Origin: Datnioides undecimradiatus
Taxonomy: Eukaryota; Chordata; Actinopteri; Lobotiformes; Datnioididae
Assembly (NCBI GenBank): GCA_008933995.1
Contig: WARS01000645.1
Coordinates: 1,426,001-1,490,000, forward strand
DNA: 64,000 nucleotides
Reading direction: 5' to 3'
Every line of letters begins with the position of its first letter. Position 1 is the first letter of the stretch. The notes below the pieces were generated by a model, which was not told the DNA's origin, did no database searches, and saw nothing but the letters and a program-made list of their open reading frames with translations. A program made the translations under genes and the position numbers. Shown here piece after piece: positions 26,101 through 35,790 of the stretch.

Positions 26101-29100
26101 TGACAAGAATTTATTGTAGAAAAACTATTATAGGTTCTTTTTTAAAATAAGAACTTTTTCATTATTACTTTATCAGGTTATATTTATTGCCACAGTGTTT
26201 GATAAATATTATTCGTTACTTTATTTCAAACCAACCCAAGTAAGTAAGGGGACATTCTTGTCAGTATTTAATCATAAACTTACAGTAAATCAGTATCTTT
26301 AGAAAACGAATACCACCTGAGACAGAATGAAATGGCCGCACGGGTAGCAGTCGTGCTAAGCTTTATATCACTAACACTATTCACTGTAGCAAATACTCAG
26401 AGCAGTCCTACACACACTGTTGTGTGGATGGTGATGTTCAAGCATGACAAGTTGGCACGAAAAGGCCTTTTTCATTAGTCTCTGCTGGGTTTGCATTGTG
26501 TTATTCCAATCGATACCCTCATAGTGGATGCCCACTGAATTGCAGGATATTATAAAAGTAACAGTGGCCCAATGAGACACTATAATGCAGAAAATCCTTC
26601 CTTGCACCATGGAGGATGAAACTGACCTTTGTCAGAAGCAATGCTCGCTTCAGGTTCTGATAAATGTGTGTGAAAGTTCAAGTTGTATGCATGTGTGCGT
26701 GTGTGTGTGTGTGTGTGTGTCAAGTTGGGATTTCAACCCACAGCCACCAGATCGGCCATCAGGAAATCAGCCCTGACGCTGTGTTTTCCTCTCATATTCT
26801 GTTTTTCACCAAAGATCTCAAAGTCTAACTACACTGAGTAGAGTTTGAAATGAATACCATGTGTTTGAATTGAGCAAAGTGTCTGTGTGTGAGAGATTTA
26901 GAATAACAAAATCTGTAGTTGCTATTAGTCTCGTGAAGCCCCTTGAAGTGTAGTGTGTGTGTGTGTGTGTGTGCGCGTGTGTGTGCACGTGTGTGCGCGT
27001 GTGTGTGTGTGTGTGTGGTGGTGGTGGGGGGGGGGGGGGACTAATGAATTTGAGAGAAGCCTTGGCTGGATTTTGGAGCCTCTCCCGGTTGTAGACACCT
27101 CACTGTGCCGCCCCCGCCAGGTATGGCGAGGAGGTAGGGACAGCGGCGGTAGCATAGCAGTCCTAGAAAAACACCAGTGGGAAGTCTGTGCCACTCTAGG
27201 AGCACCGTGAACAGAATGTGGGTTACAACAGGTCAGACATTGGAAGTCAAGTCTGGGCCAGAGGAGGTAAACTATTCCATCTGTGTCTGTGTCTACAAAT
27301 TCTGCTTCTCACTCCGCCTCCTCCTCCTCTGACTAACACACACAACTTCACTGAGTCCACACTCTCAATGCAGAGTCCACCTCTGCTCTCACTATCCCTC
27401 CTGCACTCCTTAACTCCCGCCTCCTACTTGAGCGCAAAAAAAAATAAAAAAGCAAGAAAAATAAATTGAGGAAAGGCTTCTGTAGCCTCACATCATGGCA
27501 GCACAGAGTGGTTTTGATAAGCCTCAAACGCCGGGTTTCCACATCCTGTCTTGGAGCTTTAGGGCTCTGAGGCCGTACGGCCGGCAGGCTGTCATCGCTG
27601 AGACTGCTAGACAAATTATCAGAGGCGGCCTGCTCACACTGCAGGAGTCCTCAGGGTCTGCCAGAGTCTAGCCATGACATTCTAGATGAGCTGTCACAAC
27701 TCCTGCCGATTTCAAATGAACACTGGAGAGAGTGCGCACACACATACAGAAACTCCCCCATGCTATACACAGTAGACAAGGCATCAAACACCAAAGACTT
27801 TAAAATATACAATGTGATATACAGTTTCTATAATTTGCAGTTTGAAGCACACACTGGCACACATGAGCACACACACATACACACACAGACATATACAAGG
27901 TCATGTGAATGTTTTTTCTACAGCAGATAAGAAAGACCTGTTGATCATCAGCTTTAAAGGGAACGCACAAAGACTGTGACTTAAGGCGGTATGAGAGCAC
28001 CCGTTGTTAGTGATGAGCATGTCAGCTCAGTCCGTGGACATCAGATGTAGAGATGCCTGAGGAACATGAACAGCAGTTAATGGAGGCATTTAACGACCAG
28101 TGATAAACATTGTAGACAACCGAACTCACTCAGATTTCACTGTCCATGGGGCGTCCTGGTTTAAGATGACAAGCGTGCCGTTTAGTTTATTGACTTTCCA
28201 TCAGTATCATGGGTTTATAGAGATAATTGTTATTTAAAATAAATGAATTCATTTGCCTTTACACCTCAACACATTAGAGAGCAAAAGGTTAAATTAGCTG
28301 AAAACTTCAAGTACACCACAGTTTAACGTTCATTCCAGGTCAGCCCCTCTTATTTTGTGTAGGTGACAGAACATGCCCAAAATTTGGTGCTAATTAGCAC
28401 CAAAATTAGTATTGAACAAACAGACATTTTGGAAAATTTAATGGCATCTGATGGCTGTTGGGGTATTTTGTTGTTGACCAAAGTGGCAGACAGACAGACA
28501 AACTACCAGATTGCCATCCATGAAGTCACGCTACTAGCTAGTTATTTCTGATACTCAAATGGAGGACGATGTAGCCCGGTGACAACAGTTTTTTGTTATC
28601 TATCCTCCAGCGCTGCTAAAAATGGATCTTTTCAATGGTTTAGTCACTCCTGCTTTGTTGTTTAGATTTACTGATAGTATTCATACAGCAGCTGAAGAAA
28701 TGTGTTTTATCTGTGAAAGCGCCTGCCACTGATATCTCCTGTGAGGAATGTCCTAATTCTTTAATCTGTCTTTGGGGGAAGAGAAACTGACTGGGGAAAT
28801 GAAAGACACATGAGCGTCTGTTCTCTGGGGACCTTGGGCTTTCGCTCAGGGTTTCTCAACAGCTAGGATGTCTCAAAAATATGGACCTAATACTGTACCT
28901 GTACTACTAATAATCTCTCTTTTTACAGAGAGAAACCATTAAATACCTGCTTAATGGTCCTCTGGCAAAGGAAGCGGTCTTTATAGTGTGATTCATTAAG
29001 TAGGTTTTGCTACATTTTAAATACCAGCATTAATATGGTCCAGACTCAAAGTCCTGTTTTAACCATTTGTCTGGCTGCCCTCGTGTCTTTAATTTCCAAC

Positions 29101-29723
29101 ACAGCTTAAATCAAACACCTCGTGTGAGCTGGGCTTAGTATTTATAATACATATTTGACTCCCCACTGACAGAATATATTGCAGATAGTTTGGATTTAGT
29201 CCAGATGACAAACTTCAGACAATCTGGGTGTTGTTTATCATTTGTTTTGATTCAGCCTTTGTGTTAATAGCCTACAGTGATTTCTGTCTCTGTTTTTCAT
29301 ATCTGCAATTAGAGCCTGATCAATATGGGAATTTGAGATTGATTGAAGATTTACAAGGGAACAAACTCAGTGATTCCTGATATGGAGGCCGATATAGTGA
29401 ATGTTTGAGTTGAAAATAAAAAGACCTTTTTTAACATTTAACATTGTCATCAAACTCCTCAAAGCAAATATTGACCAGCTCCTTGGTAAAAATCCCACTG
29501 TGATTTAATGGATCCTCTGCTATTCTTTGAACTCTCTCCATCTTTCTCCATCTGATTTAGGATGGCGCATGTTCTGCAGTTTGATGAGCAAACCAGAAAA
29601 GTCAAGGATGCCAACATGCACGATGAGGACACTTTCGAGATCTACGACCCACGCAACCCCGTCAACAAACGGAGGAGAGAGGAGAGCAAGAAGATCATGA
29701 AGGAGAAGAAGGCCAAGAGGTGA
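3840..29723 (+). CDS. cwc27: cwc27, spliceosome-associated cyclophilin CWC27 (complete, 14 coding exons)
   Basis: CWC27 (SDCCAG10) is a cyclophilin-fold protein of the activated spliceosome. Fourteen exons join in phase to 1440 nt (479 residues plus stop; human about 472): 3840-3881, 4196-4292, 5056-5168, 5325-5468, 5581-5679, 5773-5876, 6124-6193, 6732-6811, 6915-6951, 7038-7213, 17432-17535, 25003-25109, 25260-25363, 29561-29723. Residues 1-165 are the cyclophilin domain ([50 protein letters not shown]). Active-site positions R56, F61, Q64, F114 and H127 are present, but Glu122 replaces the substrate-binding Trp, as known for CWC27, so little isomerase activity is expected. The rest is charged and coiled (acidic tract, K/E-rich helices), ending in the conserved [20 protein letters not shown] tail. 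No lesion is seen. Confidence 0.97.
4196..4292 (+). CDS. cwc27: cwc27 coding exon 2
   Basis: Encodes [20 protein letters not shown] and then [12 protein letters not shown], the first strands and helix of the cyclophilin fold. Acceptor TTTAG, donor GTAAAA. Confidence 0.95.
5056..5168 (+). CDS. cwc27: cwc27 coding exon 3 (cyclophilin core)
   Basis: Encodes [20 protein letters not shown] and then [18 protein letters not shown]. It carries the catalytic-position Arg (R56), F61 and Q64. Acceptor TCTAG, donor GTCAGA. Confidence 0.97.
5325..5468 (+). CDS. cwc27: cwc27 coding exon 4 (cyclophilin core)
   Basis: Encodes [20 protein letters not shown], then [20 protein letters not shown] and NKHTIFGK. 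F114 and H127 are kept. ADEL places Glu122 where active cyclophilins have Trp. Acceptor TTTTAG, donor GTAAAG. Confidence 0.97.
5581..5679 (+). CDS. cwc27: cwc27 coding exon 5
   Basis: Encodes [20 protein letters not shown] and then [13 protein letters not shown], the last helix and strand of the cyclophilin domain. Acceptor ATGCAG, donor GTATTT. Confidence 0.96.
5773..5876 (+). CDS. cwc27: cwc27 coding exon 6
   Basis: Encodes [20 protein letters not shown] and then a Lys-rich [15 protein letters not shown] stretch. The FDDIIPRE motif is a CWC27 hallmark just after the cyclophilin fold. Acceptor CTTCCAG, donor GTGAGT. Confidence 0.95.
6124..6193 (+). CDS. cwc27: cwc27 coding exon 7
   Basis: Encodes [20 protein letters not shown] and then VSQ. 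The [12 protein letters not shown] motif matches the human protein nearly residue for residue. Acceptor TTTGCAG, donor GTAATG. Confidence 0.95.
6732..6811 (+). CDS. cwc27: cwc27 coding exon 8
   Basis: Encodes [20 protein letters not shown] and then SVPAVD. The [15 protein letters not shown] motif is conserved with human. Acceptor TCTGCAG, donor GTATGT. Confidence 0.95.
6915..6951 (+). CDS. cwc27: cwc27 coding exon 9 (37-nt micro-exon)
   Basis: Encodes [13 protein letters not shown]. Only 37 nt, with acceptor TTTAAAAG and donor GTAAGT. It is needed to keep phase: exon 8 leaves 2 nt and this exon completes 13 codons. The weak pyrimidine tract makes the acceptor base slightly uncertain. Confidence 0.85.
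7038..7213 (+). CDS. cwc27: cwc27 coding exon 10 (acidic region)
   Basis: Encodes [20 protein letters not shown], then [20 protein letters not shown] and [18 protein letters not shown]. An acidic tract is followed by a basic helix, matching the human layout. Acceptor TTCCAG, donor GTACGA. Confidence 0.93.
7680..7805. repeat. Decayed interspersed repeat (percomorph family)
   Basis: Contains GGTGAGAAGCTTGAAACAGT and TATCAAAATAGTTGCCGGAT, phrases of a repeat widespread in percomorph introns. Borders approximate. Confidence 0.5.
8220..8355. repeat. Decayed interspersed repeat (same family as 7680-7805)
   Basis: Contains GAGAAAAGCAGCAAATCCTC and GAGAAGCTGGAACCAGAGAT followed by a degraded ATCACAATAGTTATTC. 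Same family and same orientation as the copy 0.5 kb upstream. Confidence 0.5.
9334..9378. repeat. (CA)n microsatellite
   Basis: About 22 uninterrupted CA units in cwc27 intron 10. Confidence 0.97.
10997..11045. repeat. (TG)n microsatellite
   Basis: About 24 uninterrupted TG units in cwc27 intron 10. Confidence 0.97.
11230..11490. repeat. Decayed interspersed repeat (same family, more diverged)
   Basis: Contains CTCAGAAAATATTG and CTTATCAAAAAAGTTGCCAA followed by TTAAATAATTAATC and a GTTCTAG end. Diverged; borders uncertain. Confidence 0.35.
13165..13256. repeat. Decayed interspersed repeat fragment (3' end of the same family)
   Basis: TTGATGAATTAATCACCTAA followed by TCAACTAATTTCTTG resembles the alternating ATTAATCGACTAAT end of the family seen at 7680. 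Confidence 0.35.
14758..14775. repeat. Poly-A run of 18
   Basis: Eighteen consecutive A following an AT-rich stretch. Confidence 0.85.
16300..16655. repeat. Degenerate minisatellite, unit about 20-40 bp
   Basis: Variants of GACTTGTTGGTCTTGACTTG repeat in loose tandem order: GGACTTGTTGGTTTTGACTA (16398), GAGCTTGTTGGTCTTGACTT (16475), CTTGCTGGTTTTGACTTTGG (16575) and GAACTTGTTGGTCTTGAG (16635). The repeat keeps both strands open over about 120 codons, which explains the long overlapping frames here; neither is a gene. Confidence 0.75.
17432..17535 (+). CDS. cwc27: cwc27 coding exon 11 (coiled region)
   Basis: Encodes [20 protein letters not shown] and then [15 protein letters not shown], the conserved [11 protein letters not shown]-type coil of CWC27. 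Acceptor CTCGCAG, donor GTATGT. It lies 10.2 kb downstream of exon 10. Confidence 0.94.
17944..17963. repeat. Poly-A run of 20
   Basis: Twenty consecutive A. It could be the tail of an old retroposed copy, but I recognise no retroposon body upstream. Confidence 0.85.
19046..19230. repeat. Decayed interspersed repeat fragment (5' end of the same family)
   Basis: GGGCTAGAAATGCAGCTAAC at the start, then CCCAAAGATTTTCAGTTTAC and TATCACATACTG match the 5' part of the family. Borders approximate. Confidence 0.4.
20154..20378 (+). CDS. Candidate alternative last exon of cwc27 (low confidence)
   Basis: Within cwc27 intron 11, a strong pyrimidine tract plus TTTAG acceptor (20131-20153) precedes a stretch open for 25 codons with a TGA at 20231. 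Joined to the phase-1 donor of exon 11 it would read on as [20 protein letters not shown] and GKVHKLL. A canonical AATAAA follows at 20373-20378. The peptide looks helical and is not known to me in CWC27. Phase agreement has a one-in-three chance by luck, so this is a candidate terminal exon only. It could equally be a remnant of something else. Confidence 0.25.
22005..22440. mobile_element. Fold-back MITE-like element, degraded copy
   Basis: Family phrases are present: CAGCCCGGCTCTGTACAAAG, TTATGCTAGGCTAAGCTAAC, GGCTGTAGCTTCATATTAAG and AAAATGTCAAACTATG towards the right end. The left terminus and much of the centre are missing or diverged, so the borders are approximate. Confidence 0.5.
23076..23117. 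repeat. (TG)n microsatellite
   Basis: About 21 uninterrupted TG units in cwc27 intron 11. Confidence 0.97.
25003..25109 (+). CDS. cwc27: cwc27 coding exon 12
   Basis: Encodes [20 protein letters not shown] and then [16 protein letters not shown]. The AVAEY...[11 protein letters not shown] motif matches human. Acceptor TTTTAG after a long pyrimidine tract; donor GTAAAA. Confidence 0.95.
25260..25363 (+). CDS. cwc27: cwc27 coding exon 13
   Basis: Encodes [20 protein letters not shown] and then [14 protein letters not shown]. The TLALLN.FKSKL core is conserved and an acidic tract follows. Acceptor TTGTTAG, donor GTAAGC. Confidence 0.95.
26692..26720. repeat. (TG)n microsatellite, one interruption
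   Basis: Fourteen TG-type units with one GC interruption, in cwc27 intron 13. Confidence 0.9.
26953..27039. repeat. Compound GT/GC tract followed by a 14-G run
   Basis: Alternating purine-pyrimidine GT with GCGC and GCAC interruptions (26953-27017), then GGTGGTGG and 14 consecutive G (27026-27039). Alternating GT/GC favours Z-DNA, and the G run can stack as a quadruplex. Confidence 0.9.
29561..29723 (+). CDS. cwc27: cwc27 coding exon 14 (last exon, stop)
   Basis: Encodes [20 protein letters not shown], then [20 protein letters not shown] and [14 protein letters not shown], with TGA at 29721. The [22 protein letters not shown] tail is the most conserved C-terminal block of CWC27. Acceptor GATTTAG. 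Confidence 0.97.
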
Positions 29724-30076
29724 GGTCGTGAGGTTGAAGGTGAGGTCCTGCCCAAGCCATGTGACTGAATGACTCGTCATACAGCATCCTGCCTGTCCAC
29801 TTTTCCCCCACTTCAAACTTTGAACAGTCTCCTGGCTCGAACATCTGGACTGACGATGCTGACCTGAGCGCATACAATCCCTGTAATCTCTGATGGAAAG
29901 GCTTGGAACAGCTGCACCTGGACTGCGCTCGGTTACTCATCACGGTTAAGACTGTGCTCATAGTAATGATTGACGTCATGATTTGATTACTCGTAATGTT
30001 GCTAACTTTTCTATGCCATTATTTTTCTGTTTGTGTTGTTCAGAGCTTAAATGTGAGCATCAGACTTTGAAAGAAA

Positions 30077-30082
30077 AATAAA
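30077..30082 (+). terminator. cwc27: cwc27 poly(A) signal AATAAA
   Basis: An AATAAA lies 354 nt after the cwc27 stop, inside AAAAATAAAATATAG and followed by a TG/T-rich stretch (GTTGTTGTCTGTAATG), the usual layout of a cleavage site. It sets the likely 3' UTR at about 29724-30100. Confidence 0.75.
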
Positions 30083-31115
30083 ATATAGTTGTTGTCTGTA
30101 ATGATTGCATTTGATTTTAAATAAATGCACCAGTCAGTGGCCGCTGTCTTAGGTATATTCTCATGTAATCCAATGCAACTGCCATAGTACACATCATTAC
30201 GAAGCTCATATCATATTACATGGCTACGAGTGAGGCCTGAGTTTAAAGCGGTGCACTGGACATTATATTCAGAAGGGTGTCTGTGACCTTGATGCTAAAA
30301 CATATAATTGATTTAGCACTTTTATGACTCAAAGTAACTGAATATTATAGTATAACATAAGTAGAACAGCTGGACTGCATTAAACTGTACAGGTGTTAGT
30401 AGTTAGTTAGTTATTAGTTGTATTCCCTAAATCAGTCAGGGCTGAGCTGCATCTAAAATTAACCACTCATTTACTAAAATATAAATAGTTTACTCTATAG
30501 GTAGCTGTGCTTTAAGATTTAAATCACTAATAAATCATCACTGATTTGGGCAATAATTGACAGGTGTTAGTTATGTTATTACTATGAAATGCACATGCAA
30601 GTGCCTTTAAAGATAACCCTGAATACAGTTTCAGTGATGAAATAATTGTCAGTCAAAAACACAACTTCTTACATAAAACTAAGACTATTTTCAAAGACTA
30701 TGAATAAAATCTGCCACAAAAAAAGGTTCCCGTCCTAAAACACCAAGTTCTCTGTAATCATCCAACCCGTGTGGCCTTTAAATCATATAATGAGCACTGA
30801 AGACAGAAACCAAACAAGCCTTTCTTCTTCAGGTAGATCCTTAAACCAGCCAGTTTTCCATAGCTAAACATAGTGCATCTGAGCATAAATGTGCACTTTT
30901 TTCGACTTATACTTACTTTTGGTTAAATACCTTGTGCAAGGTTATAGTCTGTAGTTGTTTTTCTTGACAAATTCATGTGTTTATAATTCAGGTTTCTACC
31001 AAAAAGAAATGATAAAGCAAATCAAAACAGTTGTTCATCATAATTATTCACTGTAGCACATTTTTTAAAAAGGGACAAAATAAATGAATTGTACAAAATA
31101 CAGATTTCACTTCAC

Positions 31116-31123
31116 TAATCAAG
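31116..31123. repeat. Left target-site duplication of the hAT element
   Basis: TAATCAAG, identical to the eight bases directly after the right terminus at 31801-31808. Confidence 0.9.
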
Positions 31124-31800
31124 CAGGGGCGGGCCGTGCATTTCACACCTAGGCCTTCAGTGGTGTCCTACCTGAATTAATCCACCTCATAATACCATCA
31201 TTGTGTTGCAACGGCTATTAGAAATTATCAATATTATACAGAAACGCAGTATAACAGGGCGTCGCATCACAGACAAGTATTGTCCTTGAATACCTTCAGC
31301 CATTGTCAATTGAAAAAACAACAAATGAATCGAGGAACCTATTTTAGTTTATTTTTATCTTGTGAAGTTCGCTAAAGATACGGTTTGCTAGCTCTGACGA
31401 GTGCACGCTCTGACCGTCCAATTAAAGGACGAGAAAATGCCGACGTTACTATGCGCCCGCCCCGGTGTCGCCAACTCGAAATCTGATTGGTTAAAGCGAC
31501 AGTCTCATTGCCATTTGTTTTAAGATACAGAAGCCCGCACTGATGATTCCGAAGGCCTCAAGGCAGATTTCTTTGACCCTAGCAACACATGATGTCTGAA
31601 ATGTGATTGGATAAAAGCTCTAAAATATAAACACACTACTGGAAGCAACCAAGAGAGAAGCCATTATATGAAGATAATAGACTATCCCGATAGGAGTCAT
31701 TAATACATAATTCATGGAAAAACATATTGAAACGTAAGTCAGTGATCTTTAGATTTAGGCCAGCAGAGAAGGCCTTGCTGGCCCTGACGGCCCACCACTG
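31124..31800. mobile_element. Non-autonomous hAT DNA transposon, 677 bp, with 8-bp target duplication
   Basis: The ends are inverted repeats: CAGGGGCGGGCCGT at the left, and CAGTGGTGGGCCGT when the right end is read on the minus strand (12 of 14 match). A subterminal AGGCCTTC is shared by both ends. The element is flanked by a perfect direct repeat TAATCAAG (31116-31123 and 31801-31808). An 8-bp duplication with CAGNGG termini is the hallmark of the hAT superfamily. There is no transposase reading frame inside, so it was mobilised in trans. The perfect duplication argues for a fairly young insertion. Confidence 0.9.
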
Positions 31801-31808
31801 TAATCAAG
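31801..31808. repeat. Right target-site duplication of the hAT element
   Basis: TAATCAAG, identical to the eight bases directly before the left terminus at 31116-31123. Confidence 0.9.
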
Positions 31809-32330
31809 TGATCTTCATTGTAAGTGTCATTATAATTAAGCCATTTAGTTGAAGTATTACATATGTGTAATTTAACATCGATCAATTTTTGTTCCATTGT
31901 TGGGAATCTTGAAGACTTTGGTGTATCATAAACCTCTTTGTTCTTCTCTTAATTTCCTACTGACATTATTAACCAAACCAAATTGCACATCAAAAATAAA
32001 CATTGAAAAGTAAAAGAACTCAAATAAAATGGTGAAAAGTTTATAAAATGCTCCAGGTAGTAATTGGAGGTAATTTCAGAGACAGCCTTGTTCCATCGCC
32101 AAGACATCTGCTGTATCAAGCTTCCCTGTTGTGTCACTACCTTTATATAAACTTAACCACTCTTAATACTGCACACATTCATCAGCCCAGTATTAACATT
32201 AGATAAAAGTGGCATTAAACTAATTATAGACAACAGGAGGTTAATGAATAGCCTGGTTCATCCTCTCATCTCTGATTCAACATTTTGAAGGTATCATGAA
32301 GCCTCGCCTCACAATAGCAGTTTTCACAGA

Positions 32331-33004
32331 TTAAAGGAGAAGTTGTGGGAAGCGTGCTCATTCTCTCTTTCAGAGAGTTACAGAACAAGATCAACTCTCT
32401 CCATGTGTTGAATATGAAGATGCAGCAAGGGGATGCTTAGCTTAGCTAAGCATAAAGACTGGAAGCAGAAGAAAATCCCTAGTCTGGTTATATGTAAGCA
32501 GCAACCCCCTGAGGCTGACTCCAAAGAGTCAATCCTGAAAGACCGCCATGTTAAAATGCTCAACTTGACAGAAGAAATAAACATGTTTACAGCCTGGTAA
32601 ATATGGTCCCTATAGCTAGTTTCACTGTCATTGATCTGTATGGAGAGTATTTAGTCGTAAAGTCAGGGATGATGCATAATTAAGGGAGTGACAGCTAACT
32701 ATCTGGTTAGCAGATAGCTGGTTCTTCCAGCAACCATGCATTATTTGCCCCCCACCCACACAACACAATCTATGGTTATATCTCATTTGTTTAATCTGTT
32801 TTTTGTTTTGAAGACACTCTTTTGCCTTTTGGCTAGTTGCTTTCCTCTGTTTACAGCCCGTATGCTAAGATGAGCTAGCTGTCACCTGGCTGTAGCGTCA
32901 TATTTACTATAAAGAGATAAGAGAGTCATGTCAATCTGCTCTTCTTAACTCTCTTTGAAAAAGTGTATGCGCATATTTCCCAAAATGTCAAACTATCGCT
33001 TTAA
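32331..33004. mobile_element. Fold-back MITE-like element, shorter copy
   Basis: It starts TTAAAGGAGAAGTT and ends TTTCCCAAAATGTCAAACTA plus TCGCTTTAA. Inside are TTAGCTTAGCTAAGCATAAA (32439-32458) and the mirrored GCTAAGATGAGCTAGCTG. Same family as 42486-43398, with a shorter interior. Confidence 0.65.
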
Positions 33005-35267
33005 TACTAAGGCAGAGAGCAGTGATGGACTAGCCACTGCTTTTTCTTCAACAATATCTGGCAAACTGTCCTGCTCAGGTCACCAGTGGAGCAGTCAGAG
33101 CTTGTAAAAAGGAACTGTTTAAACCAAAGACTTTACCTCACTGTGGTGGTTTTGGGGGTAAATGATCTGCCACTGCCATGTGTGTGACCAGGAGCTGCAT
33201 TTGGCCAGCACACTATTTTTTACTGCACTTCTGGGATTATGCTTAAATTTTCATATGGAACAGGAAGGAGAGTTAATGTTACATTATAAGCCCAGCTCGG
33301 CCCGAGCTGCTGCAAATCTAAAACAGGTGATGCTGTGATCTAACTGACTGTACATGCTTCTGCGCCCAGGTCAGGTTGAAATGCGCCACTGATGTATTAC
33401 TGAGAGAAATGCTGAAAATTATTTATTTTAATGAAGAAGCACAGAAATTCTCTAATGAATCAAGTTCATTAGCTTTTTATAAGGACGTTGCTTTTCACAT
33501 AAATCAGTAATTTATGTTAAAAGATTGAAGAGTCAGACAAGACACTTCCTCTCCAGCACCACCAGGAGAATGCTTAGCATTCCCCAGTGCCATTGTGCCC
33601 AGCTCGGAGCAGGAAATACCACTCTTTGCTGCTGATCATGTGACTGCCAGGGATGAGATGGAATGGTAATAGCATTATCATGCTCTTCTACAACCACTAT
33701 CTCCCTCTGCCCTTGTGGGTAAGGACTAAATATAGCCAGGTAATCCTTCTCATCTCCTAGAAATTCAACTAACACTTCTTTTGTGACGGGGATTAGCTTC
33801 TCCTCATCTTTTTCATTCATTACTTCCATATACCAAGGATTTACACAAAAATATAACTTTAACTCCTTTGTACACTTACAGGTTTAAAGTCAGCCCATGT
33901 CGCTGTAGCTCATGTGTTGGGTGGGTGTGTGTGAGCAGTAGAATTGGCCCCCCATGCCTGACCCCTGAACCGTGGCCATGAGTCCTCACTCCCCAGGGTG
34001 TGCTGAGCAGAATGTGCAGAAGAAGAGCTCGGTAAGTTAGCGTGCGTTCATAGGAGGGATATTGATGAGTGTGCAACATCAAAGAAAAGATGGTTTGGGC
34101 AGGCACAGCAGGTTTTCATGGTTAATGGTTAGTTACTTGCAGTCGTCCAAGGACAGTGGAGAGAGATCGTTTCTCTCTGGTGCATTTGTTGTCAATGCTT
34201 TGCTTTTTGTTTCTAAGTAGTCTTAAAGAACAGGTTTGGAATTTTTCAAGTCTGTCTTAACAAAACTTAAATACCCATATGTATGTTGAATGTTTGTTTC
34301 AACCACACTTATGACCTTCTTAGTACCAAATTCCCACTTTGTTTTCCCAAATCACTTGTTTCTGTGCATATTTTCAGTTCATGCATAGAAACAGGTGGAT
34401 GGAAACACTTGAAATATTAGACATGTGAATAAGACACATTACTTGATGTCCGGTGAAGAGATGAAAACATGGAGCAATGAGGAGCTTGTAACCTTCCTAA
34501 AATGAATACATGAATCAACTATAACTGTCTTATTTTCAACATTGGTTTTCTTTTCATTTGAGATTTGACTGATACACTTAATGCTGGAGCACTGTGCATT
34601 GGCATCCTGCTGACGTGACATGATGCATGTCAGAAGCCAGAGAGAAGAAAAGAAATGGGCAGTGCTGTATGATGCAGAGAGCCAACATGGTGTTGGGACA
34701 TTAACAATAACATTCACGTCTCTACATCTTGCCAAACATGAGGTCCAAGCAAGGCCTGCCCACTACATTTTCAATACCACAGCATTTGGACAGGATTGAT
34801 CAGGAATGAATGCTATTACTCAGAAACTGAATGCACAAAGGAAACTAGTGTAAATAATAAATTAGGCACAGAACTACAACCAAGACCACGGTTAAAGTCA
34901 AAAAAGCAAACCTCAGAAATACTTTACCTCAAACTGAAAGAATATTTAGCGTTGAGTTACACAGAAGGCAGTTGTTATCTAACCACCTGGTTGGACTTTA
35001 TGAGATATTTCCATTTTAGGTTTGGTTGAATTTATTCAGTATTGTATTAAAGAAAGAAGTAAGTATGATATTGAATTTTGTTGAGAGGCTAGTAGGGGCC
35101 ATATTGTGGTTTGGCTTAAATGTGACACATTAAATCCAACCATTCATGGTACAAATGCATCATGTTAATAACAATTTCTTCTATATTGTTTCAGCTTTTA
35201 GTTTTACATAAACTGAATTGTTATAGGTAAGAATTTGATCAATGATGCTTTTAGCCAAGCGACACAG

Positions 35268-35790
35268 CTCCAGGGATGGTAGAGTCAGTCTGTCCACTGG
35301 TCTACCACTTTAAATGTACAGTTTCTGATATATTGGATGAATTATTGTGAAATTTGTGATATTTATGTGTTCATGGTGCACAGAGGATGAAGTTTAATGA
35401 CTTTTCATCCAGCACCACTAGCGAACTAAACATCTATTGAAAAGAAACTTATCTTGTGAAATATCTCTTCATATGTGTGATGGATTGGCAAAAGATGTTG
35501 TACACTGATTGTTCCCAGAAGAAGAATCATAATGACTTAATTTATCCCTTGACGTTTCCTCTAACACCACCATGAGGTTCACAGTTGTGTTTTGTTGTTT
35601 TCTTGATGGATGGATTGCAATGAAATTGAATTTAATACATTCATGTCTCCCTCAGGATGAATTCTGCCTTTGGCGAAGCTCTAACTTTTCATCCAGCTCC
35701 ATTATTAGGTTTTAATTTGTCCAGTACTTCTGTTGAAGATCAAAAACCTGCAAAACTAAATATATTAGTTACCAAACCTGCATAACTAAT
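35268..35790. repeat. Decayed interspersed repeat, family B, plus orientation
   Basis: Phrases: GACTTTTCATCCAGCACCAC, GGATTGCAATGAAATTGAAT, CATGTCTCCCTCAGGATGAA and CAAAAACCTGCAAAACTAAA. I recall these together in a repeat common in percomorph fish. The motif CTTTTCATCCAGC occurs twice, so part of the unit is duplicated. Confidence 0.5.

Larger units (their letters stand above)
25364..29560 (+). other. cwc27: cwc27 intron 13 (4.2 kb)
   Basis: No exon recognised. It holds a short (TG)n at 26692-26720, a compound GT/GC tract plus a 14-G run at 26953-27039, and a decayed repeat near 28360-28620 (phrases such as TTGACCAAAGTGGCAGACAG are familiar from fish interspersed repeats). Confidence 0.65.

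Noticed and set aside
29520-29979. Minus-strand frames opposite the last cwc27 exon
   Set aside because: Antisense shadow of a strongly conserved coding exon and its 3' UTR.
33533-33829. 98-codon minus-strand frame beginning MEVMNEKDEEKLIPVTKEVL
   Set aside because: The N-terminal part looks protein-like and charged, but I recognise no family and see no neighbouring exons. It deserves a BLASTP search but cannot be called.
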